Assembly: GCA_963778775.1 (NCBI GenBank)
Contig: CAVZVX010000192.1
Coordinates: 1-64,000, forward strand
Origin: UBA1306 sp963778775
GTDB taxonomy: Bacteria > Spirochaetota > Spirochaetia > Treponematales > Rectinemataceae
Direction: 5' to 3'
DNA length: 64,000 nucleotides
This document shows positions 26,556-34,527 of this stretch, piece after piece. Position numbers and translations under genes: made by a program. A model generated the notes under the pieces. That model was given only the letters and a program-made list of their open reading frames with translations. It was not told the origin of the DNA and ran no database searches. Numbering within the stretch: the stretch's first letter is position 1; every line of letters starts with the position of its first letter.

Positions 26556-27686
26556 ATGAAGATAGAGCAAAGTCGATGGACGTCCTCCGGAGGGTGGGCG
26601 CCCGGACTTCGGTCCCGCGAACTGAGCGACGCGCGACTCGTCCTCGCCTTCGGAGCGGGCGACCTTCTCCGAGCCCGCTATGCCGAGCTTCGGGAAGCGT
26701 ATCCCGTGGCCCGTCTCCTCGGCTGCTCCACCGCGGGGGAGATCCTCGGAGCGAGCGTCGAAGACGAGACCGTCGTCGCGACCGCGGTCGATTTCAAGTC
26801 CACGACGATCCGTGGCGTCATGAGCCGGGTCGACGATCTCGAGCACAGCAGGGCAGCCGGAGGAATGCTCGCGCGCGAACTCGTCGGCGAGGGCTTAGTC
26901 CACGTCTTCGTCGTTTCCGACGGCCTTTCGGTAAACGGCAGCGAGCTCGTCAAGGGAATCGTCGAAGGCCTGCCTTCGGGCATAGGGGTGACCGGCGGGC
27001 TCGCCGGCGACGGTCCGCGCTTCAAGCGAACGCTTTCCTTTCTCGACTCGCCGCCCGATACGGGAATGGTCGCGGCGATCGGCTTCTACGGTACGAGGCT
27101 GAAGGTAGGCTACGGCTCGTTCGGAGGCTGGGATCCCTTCGGCGTGGAATGGGAGATCACGCGCTCCCGAGGCAGCGTGCTCTACGAGCTCGACGGTCAA
27201 TCCGCCCTCGAATTGTACCGGACCTTTCTCGGCGACCATGCGGCCGGGCTACCCGCGACCGGCCTGCTCTTTCCCCTGAGCCTCCGCATCCCCGATGCGC
27301 GGGGGCCCATCGTGCGCACCCTCCTCGCGGTGGACGAGAAGGAAGGCAGCCTCACCTTTGCCGGCGACGTCCCTCGAGGCTCCTACGCTCGCTTCATGAA
27401 AGCGAATTTCAACCGGCTCGTGGAAGGAGCCGCCCGCGCCGCGCAGGATAGCCTCGTCGGCTTCGGCGGCGCGCCGAACCTCGCGATCCTCATCAGCTGC
27501 GTCGGCCGGAAGCTCGTGCTCAAGCAAAGGATCGAAGAGGAGATCGACGCGGTCCGCAACGTCCTAGGCGACCGAACGGCCGTCGCAGGCTTCTATTCGT
27601 ACGGAGAACTCGCGCCCTTCGCGCCCCTGGGACCCTGCGAATTGCACAATCAGACGATGACGATCACCACGTTCGCTGAGGAATAG
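26556..27686 (+). CDS. FIST-domain signal sensor protein
   Basis: A 376-residue cytoplasmic protein with FIST N (ARLLGCSTAGEILGASVEDE, HVFVVSDGLSVNGSELVKGI, GVTGGLAGDGPRFKRT) and FIST C (ELDGQSALELYRTFLGDHA, then AGFYSYGELAPFAPLGPCEL) domains. The family is thought to bind small ligands such as amino acids and to pair with signalling domains. Here it stands alone, but the histidine kinase begins 2 bp after its stop, so the pair probably acts as a split sensor. The ribosome-binding site is AGAAGGGG before the ATG. Confidence 0.92.
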   Translation: MKIEQSRWTSSGGWAPGLRSRELSDARLVLAFGAGDLLRARYAELREAYPVARLLGCSTAGEILGASVEDETVVATAVDFKSTTIRGVMSRVDDLEHSRAAGGMLARELVGEGLVHVFVVSDGLSVNGSELVKGIVEGLPSGIGVTGGLAGDGPRFKRTLSFLDSPPDTGMVAAIGFYGTRLKVGYGSFGGWDPFGVEWEITRSRGSVLYELDGQSALELYRTFLGDHAAGLPATGLLFPLSLRIPDARGPIVRTLLAVDEKEGSLTFAGDVPRGSYARFMKANFNRLVEGAARAAQDSLVGFGGAPNLAILISCVGRKLVLKQRIEEEIDAVRNVLGDRTAVAGFYSYGELAPFAPLGPCELHNQTMTITTFAEE

Positions 27687-27688
27687 GG

Positions 27689-28525
27689 ATGCACAAACTA
27701 CTCCAACGGCAGGTCCGCCGGGCCTTCGGCGGCGCGGTGCCGGAGTCGCCGGAGATGCGAATTCTGCTGGAGGCCGTCGATGAAGCCTATACCGCCGCGG
27801 ACGAGGACAGGCAGATGCTCGAGCGGTCCCTCGAAATAACCTCCCAGATAATGCTCAAGAAGAACGAGGAGCTGAGAGTCGCGAGGGACGCCGCCGAATT
27901 AGCCAAGGAGCACGCCGAAAAGGCCAGCCAGGAGAAGGGGCTCCTCCTGCGGGAGATACACCATCGCGTCAAGAACAACCTCCAGGTCATCGTCTCCCTG
28001 CTCAACCTGCAGGCGGGCTCGAAGAGCCACGAAGGATACCGCAACTACATCTGCGAGGTTACCGACCGGATCATGAGCATGGCCATGATCCATCAAATAC
28101 TCTACGAGAGCGGAGACTTCTCCTCCCTCGATTTCTCCGCGTACGTCGAGCGCATAGCTCGGATCGCCGCCAATGCCGCCGAGGTCGAGTGCAAACTCGA
28201 TCTTCGCCTCGAGCCGATCCGCATAGGGCTTGAGCAGGCGGTACCTTGCGGCCTGATCATCTGCGAGGCCCTGACGAATTCGACGAAGTATGGACGAGGG
28301 AAGGATGGCCGCGTCCGGATTTCCATCCGACTGGCAAGGGAAGAAGGCCGCCCGGTCATGGAAATAGCCGATTCGGGCCCGGGCTTCCCCCCGAACTTCG
28401 GCAATGGCGACGGGAAGGAAGTCGGCCGCAGCCTCATGATCGGCCTCGCGGATCAGGCGCGAGGGGAGATCCATTTCGAGAACCGCGGGGGCGCCGTCGT
28501 CCGGCTTCGCCTTCAAAGCCCGTAA
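27689..28525 (+). CDS. Cytoplasmic histidine kinase (HisKA_2 type)
   Basis: 278 residues with no membrane span. A coiled-coil-like N terminus (about 30-85, KKNEELRVARDAAELAKEHA) leads to the phosphoacceptor region LLREIHHRVKNNLQVIVSLL (His in EIHHRVKNN) and a HATPase domain (GLIICEALTNSTKYG N-box, EIADSGPGFP G1 box). There is no receiver or response regulator beside it. It is coupled to the FIST gene upstream, so the kinase is likely controlled by FIST ligand binding. Confidence 0.92.
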   Translation: MHKLLQRQVRRAFGGAVPESPEMRILLEAVDEAYTAADEDRQMLERSLEITSQIMLKKNEELRVARDAAELAKEHAEKASQEKGLLLREIHHRVKNNLQVIVSLLNLQAGSKSHEGYRNYICEVTDRIMSMAMIHQILYESGDFSSLDFSAYVERIARIAANAAEVECKLDLRLEPIRIGLEQAVPCGLIICEALTNSTKYGRGKDGRVRISIRLAREEGRPVMEIADSGPGFPPNFGNGDGKEVGRSLMIGLADQARGEIHFENRGGAVVRLRLQSP

Positions 28526-28803
28526 GGAGCGCGAAGTCGTACCCGACTAGGCGCAAGGCGCCGCGCGCTTCGTCTTGGCTTTCATCCTCACGATCCCCGG
28601 TAGTGGTCGAGAGCCCTGCGGCTTCGGCATTTTGCCCCTTCCACAGGACCGGCGCTCGGGCATTACCCTATCCTAGTCGGCAGCATAGGGCTGCTATCGA
28701 GCTCCCTCGCGGGGTCGGCTGCAATCCGCCGCCGTTGTATTTCCGCGCCTCCGCTCATGCGCTTCGGCTAGCGCTGCGGCCCGGCTCCGGCAATGGCGGC
28801 GGC

Positions 28804-29394
28804 CTAGAAGAAGACGGCCTCCCCTTCGGCAGGCTTCGGTTCCGCCACGGCCGCCTTCCAGTATTCGTGCTCGCCCTTCTCGACGATCGCCGTTTCGTTC
28901 TTGCGGATGAAGCGCCTGAACACCCGGAAGCTATCGGAATAGAAGTGGATGACGCGGCCCTGTGTTCCTCCGAGATCCTCGGATTCGATCGGTATGCTCT
29001 CGGTCGCAAGGTAGTCGCGGATGAAGCGTTGGTTCACTTCGTTGACGCAGAGGAATTTGTCGTTCGTTCCGATCCCGAGTACCGACGCCCCTCCGAAGAC
29101 CTTCGTGCGCAGATTCGAGCGCTTGGCGCCGAGTTTCTGCATGTCGGCGATAAGGAGCTCCATTGCATGGATTCCGAATCGCCCTGCCTCGGTCGCTGTA
29201 AATGGCATATCCCGTGAATATCGAGGCGCGGCAAGCAGAAAATGGTTCAGCCCTGCCACTCCCGCGACCGGATCGTACAGGCAGGCGGATACGCAAGAGC
29301 CGAGAAGCGTCTTAATCTCGACCGCTCCGGCGGTCGCGTAGCGTTCGCCCGGCCCTATCTCGATGCGGGGAAGGCCAATGCGGGGAAGCAGCAT
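28804..29394 (-). CDS. cheD: Chemoreceptor glutamine deamidase CheD (first copy)
   Basis: A 196-residue CheD that deamidates receptor glutamines and may interact with CheC-type phosphatases. Family motifs are KTLLGSCVSACLYDP (catalytic Cys in GSC), GLNHFLLAAP (catalytic His), GIHAMELLIADMQKLGAK and KVFGGASVL. GAAGGAG lies before the ATG at 29394. It converges on the histidine kinase gene across a 278-bp gap that shows no gene or clear terminator. A second, different cheD is at 49863. Confidence 0.95.
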   Translation of the reverse strand: MLLPRIGLPRIEIGPGERYATAGAVEIKTLLGSCVSACLYDPVAGVAGLNHFLLAAPRYSRDMPFTATEAGRFGIHAMELLIADMQKLGAKRSNLRTKVFGGASVLGIGTNDKFLCVNEVNQRFIRDYLATESIPIESEDLGGTQGRVIHFYSDSFRVFRRFIRKNETAIVEKGEHEYWKAAVAEPKPAEGEAVFF

Positions 29395-29462
29395 GCCACA
29401 ACTCCTTCGGAATCAGGAATGGGATAGGATGAATCGAGCGTTCCAGCCGAGGCTTACCTCCT

Positions 29463-31031
29463 TTAGCTCCTATCCCAATACCTGAAGAAGAACCTCGATA
29501 GCCGCGCGAGGCCGCGTATCCTGGCCGCGATCCCCGGTCCGGAAAGGACCGAGATTATGGAGAGCGATCCCCTATAGACCTTCTCGGAGTAAGGCTGCCA
29601 CCAGATGTCCTTCTCGGCGCCGGGCAGGATGTCGTCGACGACGACGCGCGTCTGGAGCATCTCGAGGAAGCCGATCTCGGCGTGGGTCCTGCCGAGGCCG
29701 GAATCGCCGACGCCGCCCCAGGGAGTCTCGGCTAGGCCGTGGGACATCAGGTGGTCGTTGATCATGATCGCCCCCGCTCGGATCCGCGTAGCGAGGGCTC
29801 GGGCCGCCCTGCGGTCCCTGGACCAGACGCTTGCGGTCAGGCCCATCGTCGAATCGTTGGCGATCCTCAGCGCTTCCTCGTCGTCCTTGAAGGGGACGAG
29901 GGCGACGACGGGACCGAAGACTTCCTCGCGCATCGCCGGGGAATCGGGCTTCACGTCGCCCAGGACGATGGCGGGCAGGAAGTTTCCCTTCTCGAGATCG
30001 GGATCGAGAGGGCTTCGAGCTATGACTCGGGCTCCCTCCGCGAGGCAGCGTGCGACTTGCGCCTCCACGAGTGCCTTTTGTCGGCTCGAGGCGAGGCAGC
30101 CCATGTCGACGTCGAGGTCGGAGCCGATGCCGATCCTAAGCCCTTCGACGCGCCTCTTGAGCTTGGCGGCGAAGGCATCGTAGATGGATTCATGCACGAG
30201 GATGCGTTGGGCGCCGCCGCAGGATTGGCCGGCATTGGAGAAGCCTGACCAGAGGATGCCCGACGCCGCCCGGTCGAGGTCGGCGTCCGCTCGGATTATG
30301 GCCGCGTCGTTGCCGCCGAGCTCCAAGACCACGGGGACCAGCCGCGAGGCCGCCTTGGCCATGAGTTCTCGGCCGACTTCGGTCGATCCGGTGAAGAAAA
30401 GCTTGTCGATCCCTCCCGAGATGAAGGCGTCCCCGGCCTCACGTCCCGGCAGGTTGACGTAGGCGAAGAGTCCATCGGGGAGTCCGGCGTCCGCGAAGAT
30501 GGCCGCGAGGGACTCTCCCACGGCCAGGCTGTCCGAGGCGACCTTGAGCACGACCCCGTTGCCCGCAAGGAGGGCCATCGCGATCTCGGAGAAGGGAATG
30601 GCGAAGGGGTAGTTCCAGGGGGAAATAACGCCCACGACCCCGTAGGGTACTCGATAAAGGCGGCTTCGCTTGTTGAACATCAGGATGCTCCCGCCGCCGA
30701 GGCGACGCGGAGCGAGGAGCCGCTTGCCGCGAGAGCGGTAGAATCGCAGCGCCATCGCGGCCGGGACGATCTCGGTGGCCAGCGCGTCCACCCGCGTCTT
30801 GCCGCTGTTCGCGCTTATGATCGAGGCCAGCTCGTCCGCCCGGGCCGCTATCGCCTTGCCGACGCGCCCCAGAGCACGGGAGCGCTCGCGATAGGGCGAG
30901 GCCGCCCACGCGGGTTGCGCGCGGCGGGCTCCCTCGATCGCTTCGCCGACCTGGGCGGAGCCGTCGAGGCGATAGTTGCCGATGAGAGCCCCGGTAGCGG
31001 GGTCGCGATTTTCGACCGTCCTATCTGGCAT
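29463..31031 (-). CDS. NAD(P)-dependent aldehyde dehydrogenase
   Basis: A 522-residue ALDH superfamily enzyme, slightly longer than usual because of ~50 C-terminal residues (IRGLARLSRFFFRYW) that may touch the membrane. Visible motifs are VISPWNYPFAIPF, FTGSTEVGRELMAKA, the catalytic Glu in VVLELGGNDAAIIRAD, the catalytic Cys in GFSNAGQSCGGAQRI and EEVFGPVVALVPF. It oxidises an aldehyde to an acid; the substrate is unknown. Its start overlaps the end of the short-chain dehydrogenase gene by 11 bp, so the two are co-translated and may act on the same alcohol/aldehyde. Confidence 0.93.
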   Translation of the reverse strand: MPDRTVENRDPATGALIGNYRLDGSAQVGEAIEGARRAQPAWAASPYRERSRALGRVGKAIAARADELASIISANSGKTRVDALATEIVPAAMALRFYRSRGKRLLAPRRLGGGSILMFNKRSRLYRVPYGVVGVISPWNYPFAIPFSEIAMALLAGNGVVLKVASDSLAVGESLAAIFADAGLPDGLFAYVNLPGREAGDAFISGGIDKLFFTGSTEVGRELMAKAASRLVPVVLELGGNDAAIIRADADLDRAASGILWSGFSNAGQSCGGAQRILVHESIYDAFAAKLKRRVEGLRIGIGSDLDVDMGCLASSRQKALVEAQVARCLAEGARVIARSPLDPDLEKGNFLPAIVLGDVKPDSPAMREEVFGPVVALVPFKDDEEALRIANDSTMGLTASVWSRDRRAARALATRIRAGAIMINDHLMSHGLAETPWGGVGDSGLGRTHAEIGFLEMLQTRVVVDDILPGAEKDIWWQPYSEKVYRGSLSIISVLSGPGIAARIRGLARLSRFFFRYWDRS

Positions 31032-31839
31032 TCTTGCGCCCCTTGAAGTCGTCCATGCTGGAACTGACGCCGAAGAAGTCGGCCATCGCGTCCAGGAATC
31101 CCACGGGGAAGAGACGCAGCAGCCAGACGCTATAAACGAAGAATGGAAGGACGAGCCGCTTCTTGCCCTTCATGATCGCGCCGAGAATGCGCTTGGCGAC
31201 GTAGTCCGGCTTGAGTATCGGCAGGAGGAAGGGGAAGCGCGTCTTGACACCCTCGAAGAGTCCCGTATCGATGAAGAAAGGGCATACGGTAGTGCTGCGC
31301 ACCGGGGAACCAAGCTTGCGGAGCTCCATCCTGATGGCTTCGGCGAAGCCGATGGCGGCGAATTTGCTCGCGCTGTAGTCGGCGAGGCCCGTCGTGCCGA
31401 TGATCCCCGCGGCCGAGGCGATCGTGACGATGTGTCCTTCGCCGCGTTCGATCATGCCGGGGAGGAAGGCCTTGGTCGTCCAGAAATGCGCCAACGCGTT
31501 GATCGACATCAGCTTCTCGATCCGCTCGTCGGGGGTGTCGAGAAACTTCTTGCCCGAGACGACGCCTGCGTTGTTGACGAGGAGCCAGACCTGCCCGAAG
31601 CGTTCGGCGGTCTCCTTGGCGCGCGCGTAGACATCGGCGCGATCCGAGACGTCGCAGCGGATGCCGTGGATATCGAGCTTTCGCTCCCCCGCCTCCGACT
31701 CGAGCTTCGCCAAAGCGGCTTCATCGAGATCCCATGCCACCGCCTTCGCGCCGCTCTCCGCGAGGCCGAACGCGAGAAGGCGTCCGATTCCGCTTGCCCC
31801 GCCCGTGATCACCGCAACCTTGCCCCGTGGGGATTTCAT
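31021..31839 (-). CDS. Short-chain dehydrogenase/reductase
   Basis: 272 residues. The Rossmann motif is AVITGGASGIGRLLAFGLAE, with NNAGVVSG and the catalytic Ser, Tyr and Lys in VTIASAAGIIGTTGLADYSA, SKFAAIGF. The C-terminal part is hydrophobic (LPFFVYSVWLLRLFPVGFLD), suggesting membrane association and lipophilic substrates. I chose the ATG at 31839 over one at 31860 because a promoter ends 7 bp before it. It is probably partnered with the aldehyde dehydrogenase downstream. Confidence 0.9.
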   Translation of the reverse strand: MKSPRGKVAVITGGASGIGRLLAFGLAESGAKAVAWDLDEAALAKLESEAGERKLDIHGIRCDVSDRADVYARAKETAERFGQVWLLVNNAGVVSGKKFLDTPDERIEKLMSINALAHFWTTKAFLPGMIERGEGHIVTIASAAGIIGTTGLADYSASKFAAIGFAEAIRMELRKLGSPVRSTTVCPFFIDTGLFEGVKTRFPFLLPILKPDYVAKRILGAIMKGKKRLVLPFFVYSVWLLRLFPVGFLDAMADFFGVSSSMDDFKGRKNAR

Positions 31840-31846
31840 AGCAGAC

Positions 31847-31875
31847 AGTGTAGTCGCCATTACGCGAGCTGTAAA
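31847..31875 (-). promoter_or_regulatory. Promoter placed for a leaderless SDR transcript
   Basis: On the minus strand, TTTACA (31875-31870), 17 bp, then TACACT (31852-31847), then 7 bp to the ATG at 31839. An in-frame ATG at 31860 would lie inside the promoter and so could not be used from this transcript. Confidence 0.55.
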
Positions 31876-31931
31876 GAAGCATGTCTTCCCGGAACCGTGA
31901 TCGGAAGCCGGATCCGGGCGAAAGCTAAGCG

Positions 31932-32309
31932 CTACGCTAGGGCTATCGCCTCGATCTCCACGAGGCCGCCCTTGGGCAGGGCTGCTGCCTGGACGGTCGA
32001 GCGGGCGGGGTAGGGCGCGGCAAAGTGCGAAGCGTAGACTTCGTTGACGGCGGAGAAGTCCGCCATGTCAGCGAGGAAGATAGTGGTCTTCGCAACGCTC
32101 GCGAGGGTCAAGCCCGAAGCGGCCAAAAGGGCCTTCAAGTTGAGGATCGCGCGCTCGGTCTGCGCCTTCACCCCCGTTGCGAGCTCGCCCGAAGCCGGGT
32201 CCAACCCGAGCTGCCCGGAGCAATACACCGTGGAGCCCGCCCGTACCGCGGTAGAATATGGTCCTATCGCCTTGGGCGCCTGCGCCGAGGATATGCCTTC
32301 TATTTTCAT
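31932..32309 (-). CDS. ridA: RidA family reactive enamine/imine deaminase
   Basis: A 125-residue YjgF/YER057c/UK114 protein that hydrolyses 2-aminoacrylate-type intermediates. It has SAQAPKAIGPYSTAVRAGST at the N terminus, YCSGQLGLDPASGELA, and the C-terminal PARSTVQAAALPKGGLVEIE containing the conserved Arg and Glu. The start is at 32309 with a GGGGG-type ribosome-binding site, 10 bp after the stop of the preceding gene on this strand. Confidence 0.95.
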   Translation of the reverse strand: MKIEGISSAQAPKAIGPYSTAVRAGSTVYCSGQLGLDPASGELATGVKAQTERAILNLKALLAASGLTLASVAKTTIFLADMADFSAVNEVYASHFAAPYPARSTVQAAALPKGGLVEIEAIALA

Positions 32310-32319
32310 GTCGCGCCCC

Positions 32320-33153
32320 CTACATGTTCTTCCAGAATTTATAGAAGCGTCTTTCGACTTCGTCCAGCGAGAGGAGAGGATAGAATTTGATCCGATCGGG
32401 AGAAGCGAAGACAAAGCCGCTACGAAGCAACTTGTACGATATGCGATCGAGGGGGCAATAGAGCGAGATGCCTTTGACGTCCTTGCTCGGAGACCTGCGA
32501 AGCTCGCGGATCGCGGAGCGCAGCCGCTCGGGATGGATGCCCGGGAAGAAGCTGGTCACGTAAGGGCTTTCCTCGATCTCTCGGATGAAGTCATCCATAG
32601 ATACGTCCAGTTCGGTGTAGAGCATCTTGGGCGCGCCCTTGGAATTGCCGGAGTCGGTCGCGAAGCGGGCGTATTCGGCGAGGCCGAGGCGCGTGAGCAC
32701 GATGAACTTGACCGGATCGACCTCGAGGATGACGCGGAGCTCCTCGGCGTCGGAGGCGTGCCTCTCCATGAGGCTCGAGGCGCCGCCGGTCCCTCCCGCG
32801 ACGTCGGCGTCGTCCCGTGCGGGTTCGAGCGCGACGTAGCCGCCCGATGCGTCGCTGAGATAGAGGCTTCCCATCGCTCCGAAGTCCACGTGCTCTAGGA
32901 CACGATAGCTCGATATGAATTTCGTCGCCTTGGGGCTCCCGTCCTCGTGCGGCTTCAGCTGCGCGTAGGCGCCGGCCACGTCGAAGTAAGGATGGCGGAA
33001 GTCGGGATCGAGCTCGACGAAGACCAGCTTACCCTCGAAATAGCGAGCCGACTCGCGGACGTAGTGCTTTATGAACCGCTCCGCGTCGAGCTGCGATGCC
33101 ACGAGGGAATGGTTCGGGTGAACGACGAGATAGAGGTGCCTTTCCTCGGCCAT
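32320..33153 (-). CDS. Conserved-looking protein of unknown function
   Basis: 277 residues, soluble, no family recognised. The start at 33153 has GGAGG 8 bp upstream. Sequence features are an N-terminal LYLVVHPNHSLVASQLDAER strand-helix, an acidic middle and a C-terminal block with LYCPLDRISYKLLRSGFVFA ending DEVERRFYKFWKNM. It lies in the same orientation as the his operon (78 bp after hisD) and 10 bp before ridA, so it may be co-transcribed with either. Confidence 0.6.
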   Translation of the reverse strand: MAEERHLYLVVHPNHSLVASQLDAERFIKHYVRESARYFEGKLVFVELDPDFRHPYFDVAGAYAQLKPHEDGSPKATKFISSYRVLEHVDFGAMGSLYLSDASGGYVALEPARDDADVAGGTGGASSLMERHASDAEELRVILEVDPVKFIVLTRLGLAEYARFATDSGNSKGAPKMLYTELDVSMDDFIREIEESPYVTSFFPGIHPERLRSAIRELRRSPSKDVKGISLYCPLDRISYKLLRSGFVFASPDRIKFYPLLSLDEVERRFYKFWKNM

Positions 33154-33231
33154 TCCGGGATCCTCCGAGGCACATTCTACGCGCTGCGCCGTATCGTTTC
33201 TAGTCCGGCGCGATGCCCTTTCGCTTGCGCC

Positions 33232-34527
33232 TCACCTGGCTGCGCGCAGTTCGGCGGCGCGAGCGTGGGCCTCGAGTCCTTCGATGCGCGCGAAGGCGGC
33301 CGCTTCCGAGGCGATAAGGCCGTAGTCCATCCTGAGCCAGGTCCTGGCGCGGAGGAAATTGAGGACGGAAAGCCCGGCCGAGAAGCGCGCCGCGCCTCCG
33401 GTGGGAAGGCAGTGGTTCGGGCCCGCGCCGTAATCGCCGAATACCTCGGCCGTCCCCGTGCCGAGGAATACGGCTCCGGCGTTCGCGATTTCGGCCGCCC
33501 AGCCCTGCGGCTCGTCCACGAGGAGCTCGAGGTGCTCGGGCGCGAAGCGTTCGGCCGCGGCCACGGCCTCGGCCCTGTCGCGGGCCAACAGCATCCAACC
33601 GTTCTTGATGGCGGCCGAGGCTACAGCTCTGTTCGGCTCGGGAAGGTCGGCGAGGCGGCGGGCGAAGGCTTCGTCGAGCGCGTCCGCGAAGCCGGCCGCG
33701 AAGGCTTCGTCCTCGCCGCCGGCGAGGACGACGATCGACGGCACTGCCGCCACGTCGTGCTCTGCCTGGGCGAGGAGATCGGCGGCCGCCACCTCGGGGT
33801 CGGCTCCCTCTCCCGCTATCACGAGGAGCTCCGAGGGGCCCGCGGGCGCCTCGGTGCCGACGACGCCCGCTAGGAGCCGTTTGGCGGCGGCGGCGTACCT
33901 TCCTCCGGGTCCCACCACGACGTCGCAGGGCGGAACCCCCGCGCCGAGGGCGAGGGCGGCTATGCCCTGGGCGCCGCCCGCCGCCAGGAAGCCCTCGGCC
34001 CCCGAAAGCGCCGCGGCGGCGAGGGTCGCGCGCGCCGGCCTGGGCCCGGCGCACCAGATCGAGCCGACGCCGGCGGCCTTGGCGGCGCAGGCGGTCATGA
34101 TCGCGCTCGAAGGAAGGGGGAATCGGCCGCCCGGCGCGTAGCATCCCGCTCGCGCGACGGGCGAAAAGACGTGTCCCGCCCTTCCGCCGGGCACGATGAC
34201 GTCAATGTCGCGCAACGCGGCTCGCTGGGCCTTCGCGAAAGCGAAGACCCGGTCTCGAGCGCCCTCGAGGATCGCCCGCTCCGTTTCGGGAAGCGAGGCT
34301 AGGGCCGACTCGAGACCCTCGCGCCCGATCACCAGGGGATCTCCCGGCCGCAGTCCGTCCAGCTTTTCCGCCCACTCGCGCACGGCGGCTTCCCCGCGCG
34401 ACCCGACGTCGGACAGTATGAGCGCGGCCGACTCCTCCGCCTCCGGATCGCGGGCCCGCGAGCGCGCCTCGGCCAGCTCCTCGAGGCCTATCCTTCGCAG
34501 GCGCGGCTTCGCCGTTTCGGCGGCCAT
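33232..34527 (-). CDS. hisD: Histidinol dehydrogenase
   Basis: A 431-residue zinc enzyme that oxidises histidinol to histidine in two steps. Motifs include PGGRAGHVFSPVARAGCYAP, SAIMTACAAKAAGV, GPGGRYAAAAKRLL, the LLAQAEHDVAAVPS zinc-ligand region and NAGAVFLGTGTAEVFGDYGA, GPNHCLPTGG. The ATG shares one base with the preceding gene's stop (TGATG). It is the last his gene in the operon here, although hisD is near the front in many bacteria. Confidence 0.97.
   Translation of the reverse strand: MAAETAKPRLRRIGLEELAEARSRARDPEAEESAALILSDVGSRGEAAVREWAEKLDGLRPGDPLVIGREGLESALASLPETERAILEGARDRVFAFAKAQRAALRDIDVIVPGGRAGHVFSPVARAGCYAPGGRFPLPSSAIMTACAAKAAGVGSIWCAGPRPARATLAAAALSGAEGFLAAGGAQGIAALALGAGVPPCDVVVGPGGRYAAAAKRLLAGVVGTEAPAGPSELLVIAGEGADPEVAAADLLAQAEHDVAAVPSIVVLAGGEDEAFAAGFADALDEAFARRLADLPEPNRAVASAAIKNGWMLLARDRAEAVAAAERFAPEHLELLVDEPQGWAAEIANAGAVFLGTGTAEVFGDYGAGPNHCLPTGGAARFSAGLSVLNFLRARTWLRMDYGLIASEAAAFARIEGLEAHARAAELRAAR

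Noticed and set aside
28526..28803. 278-bp gap between the histidine kinase and cheD
   Set aside because: No open frame with a ribosome-binding site, no tRNA fold and no hairpin with a T-run; a convergent intergenic spacer with nothing supportable.
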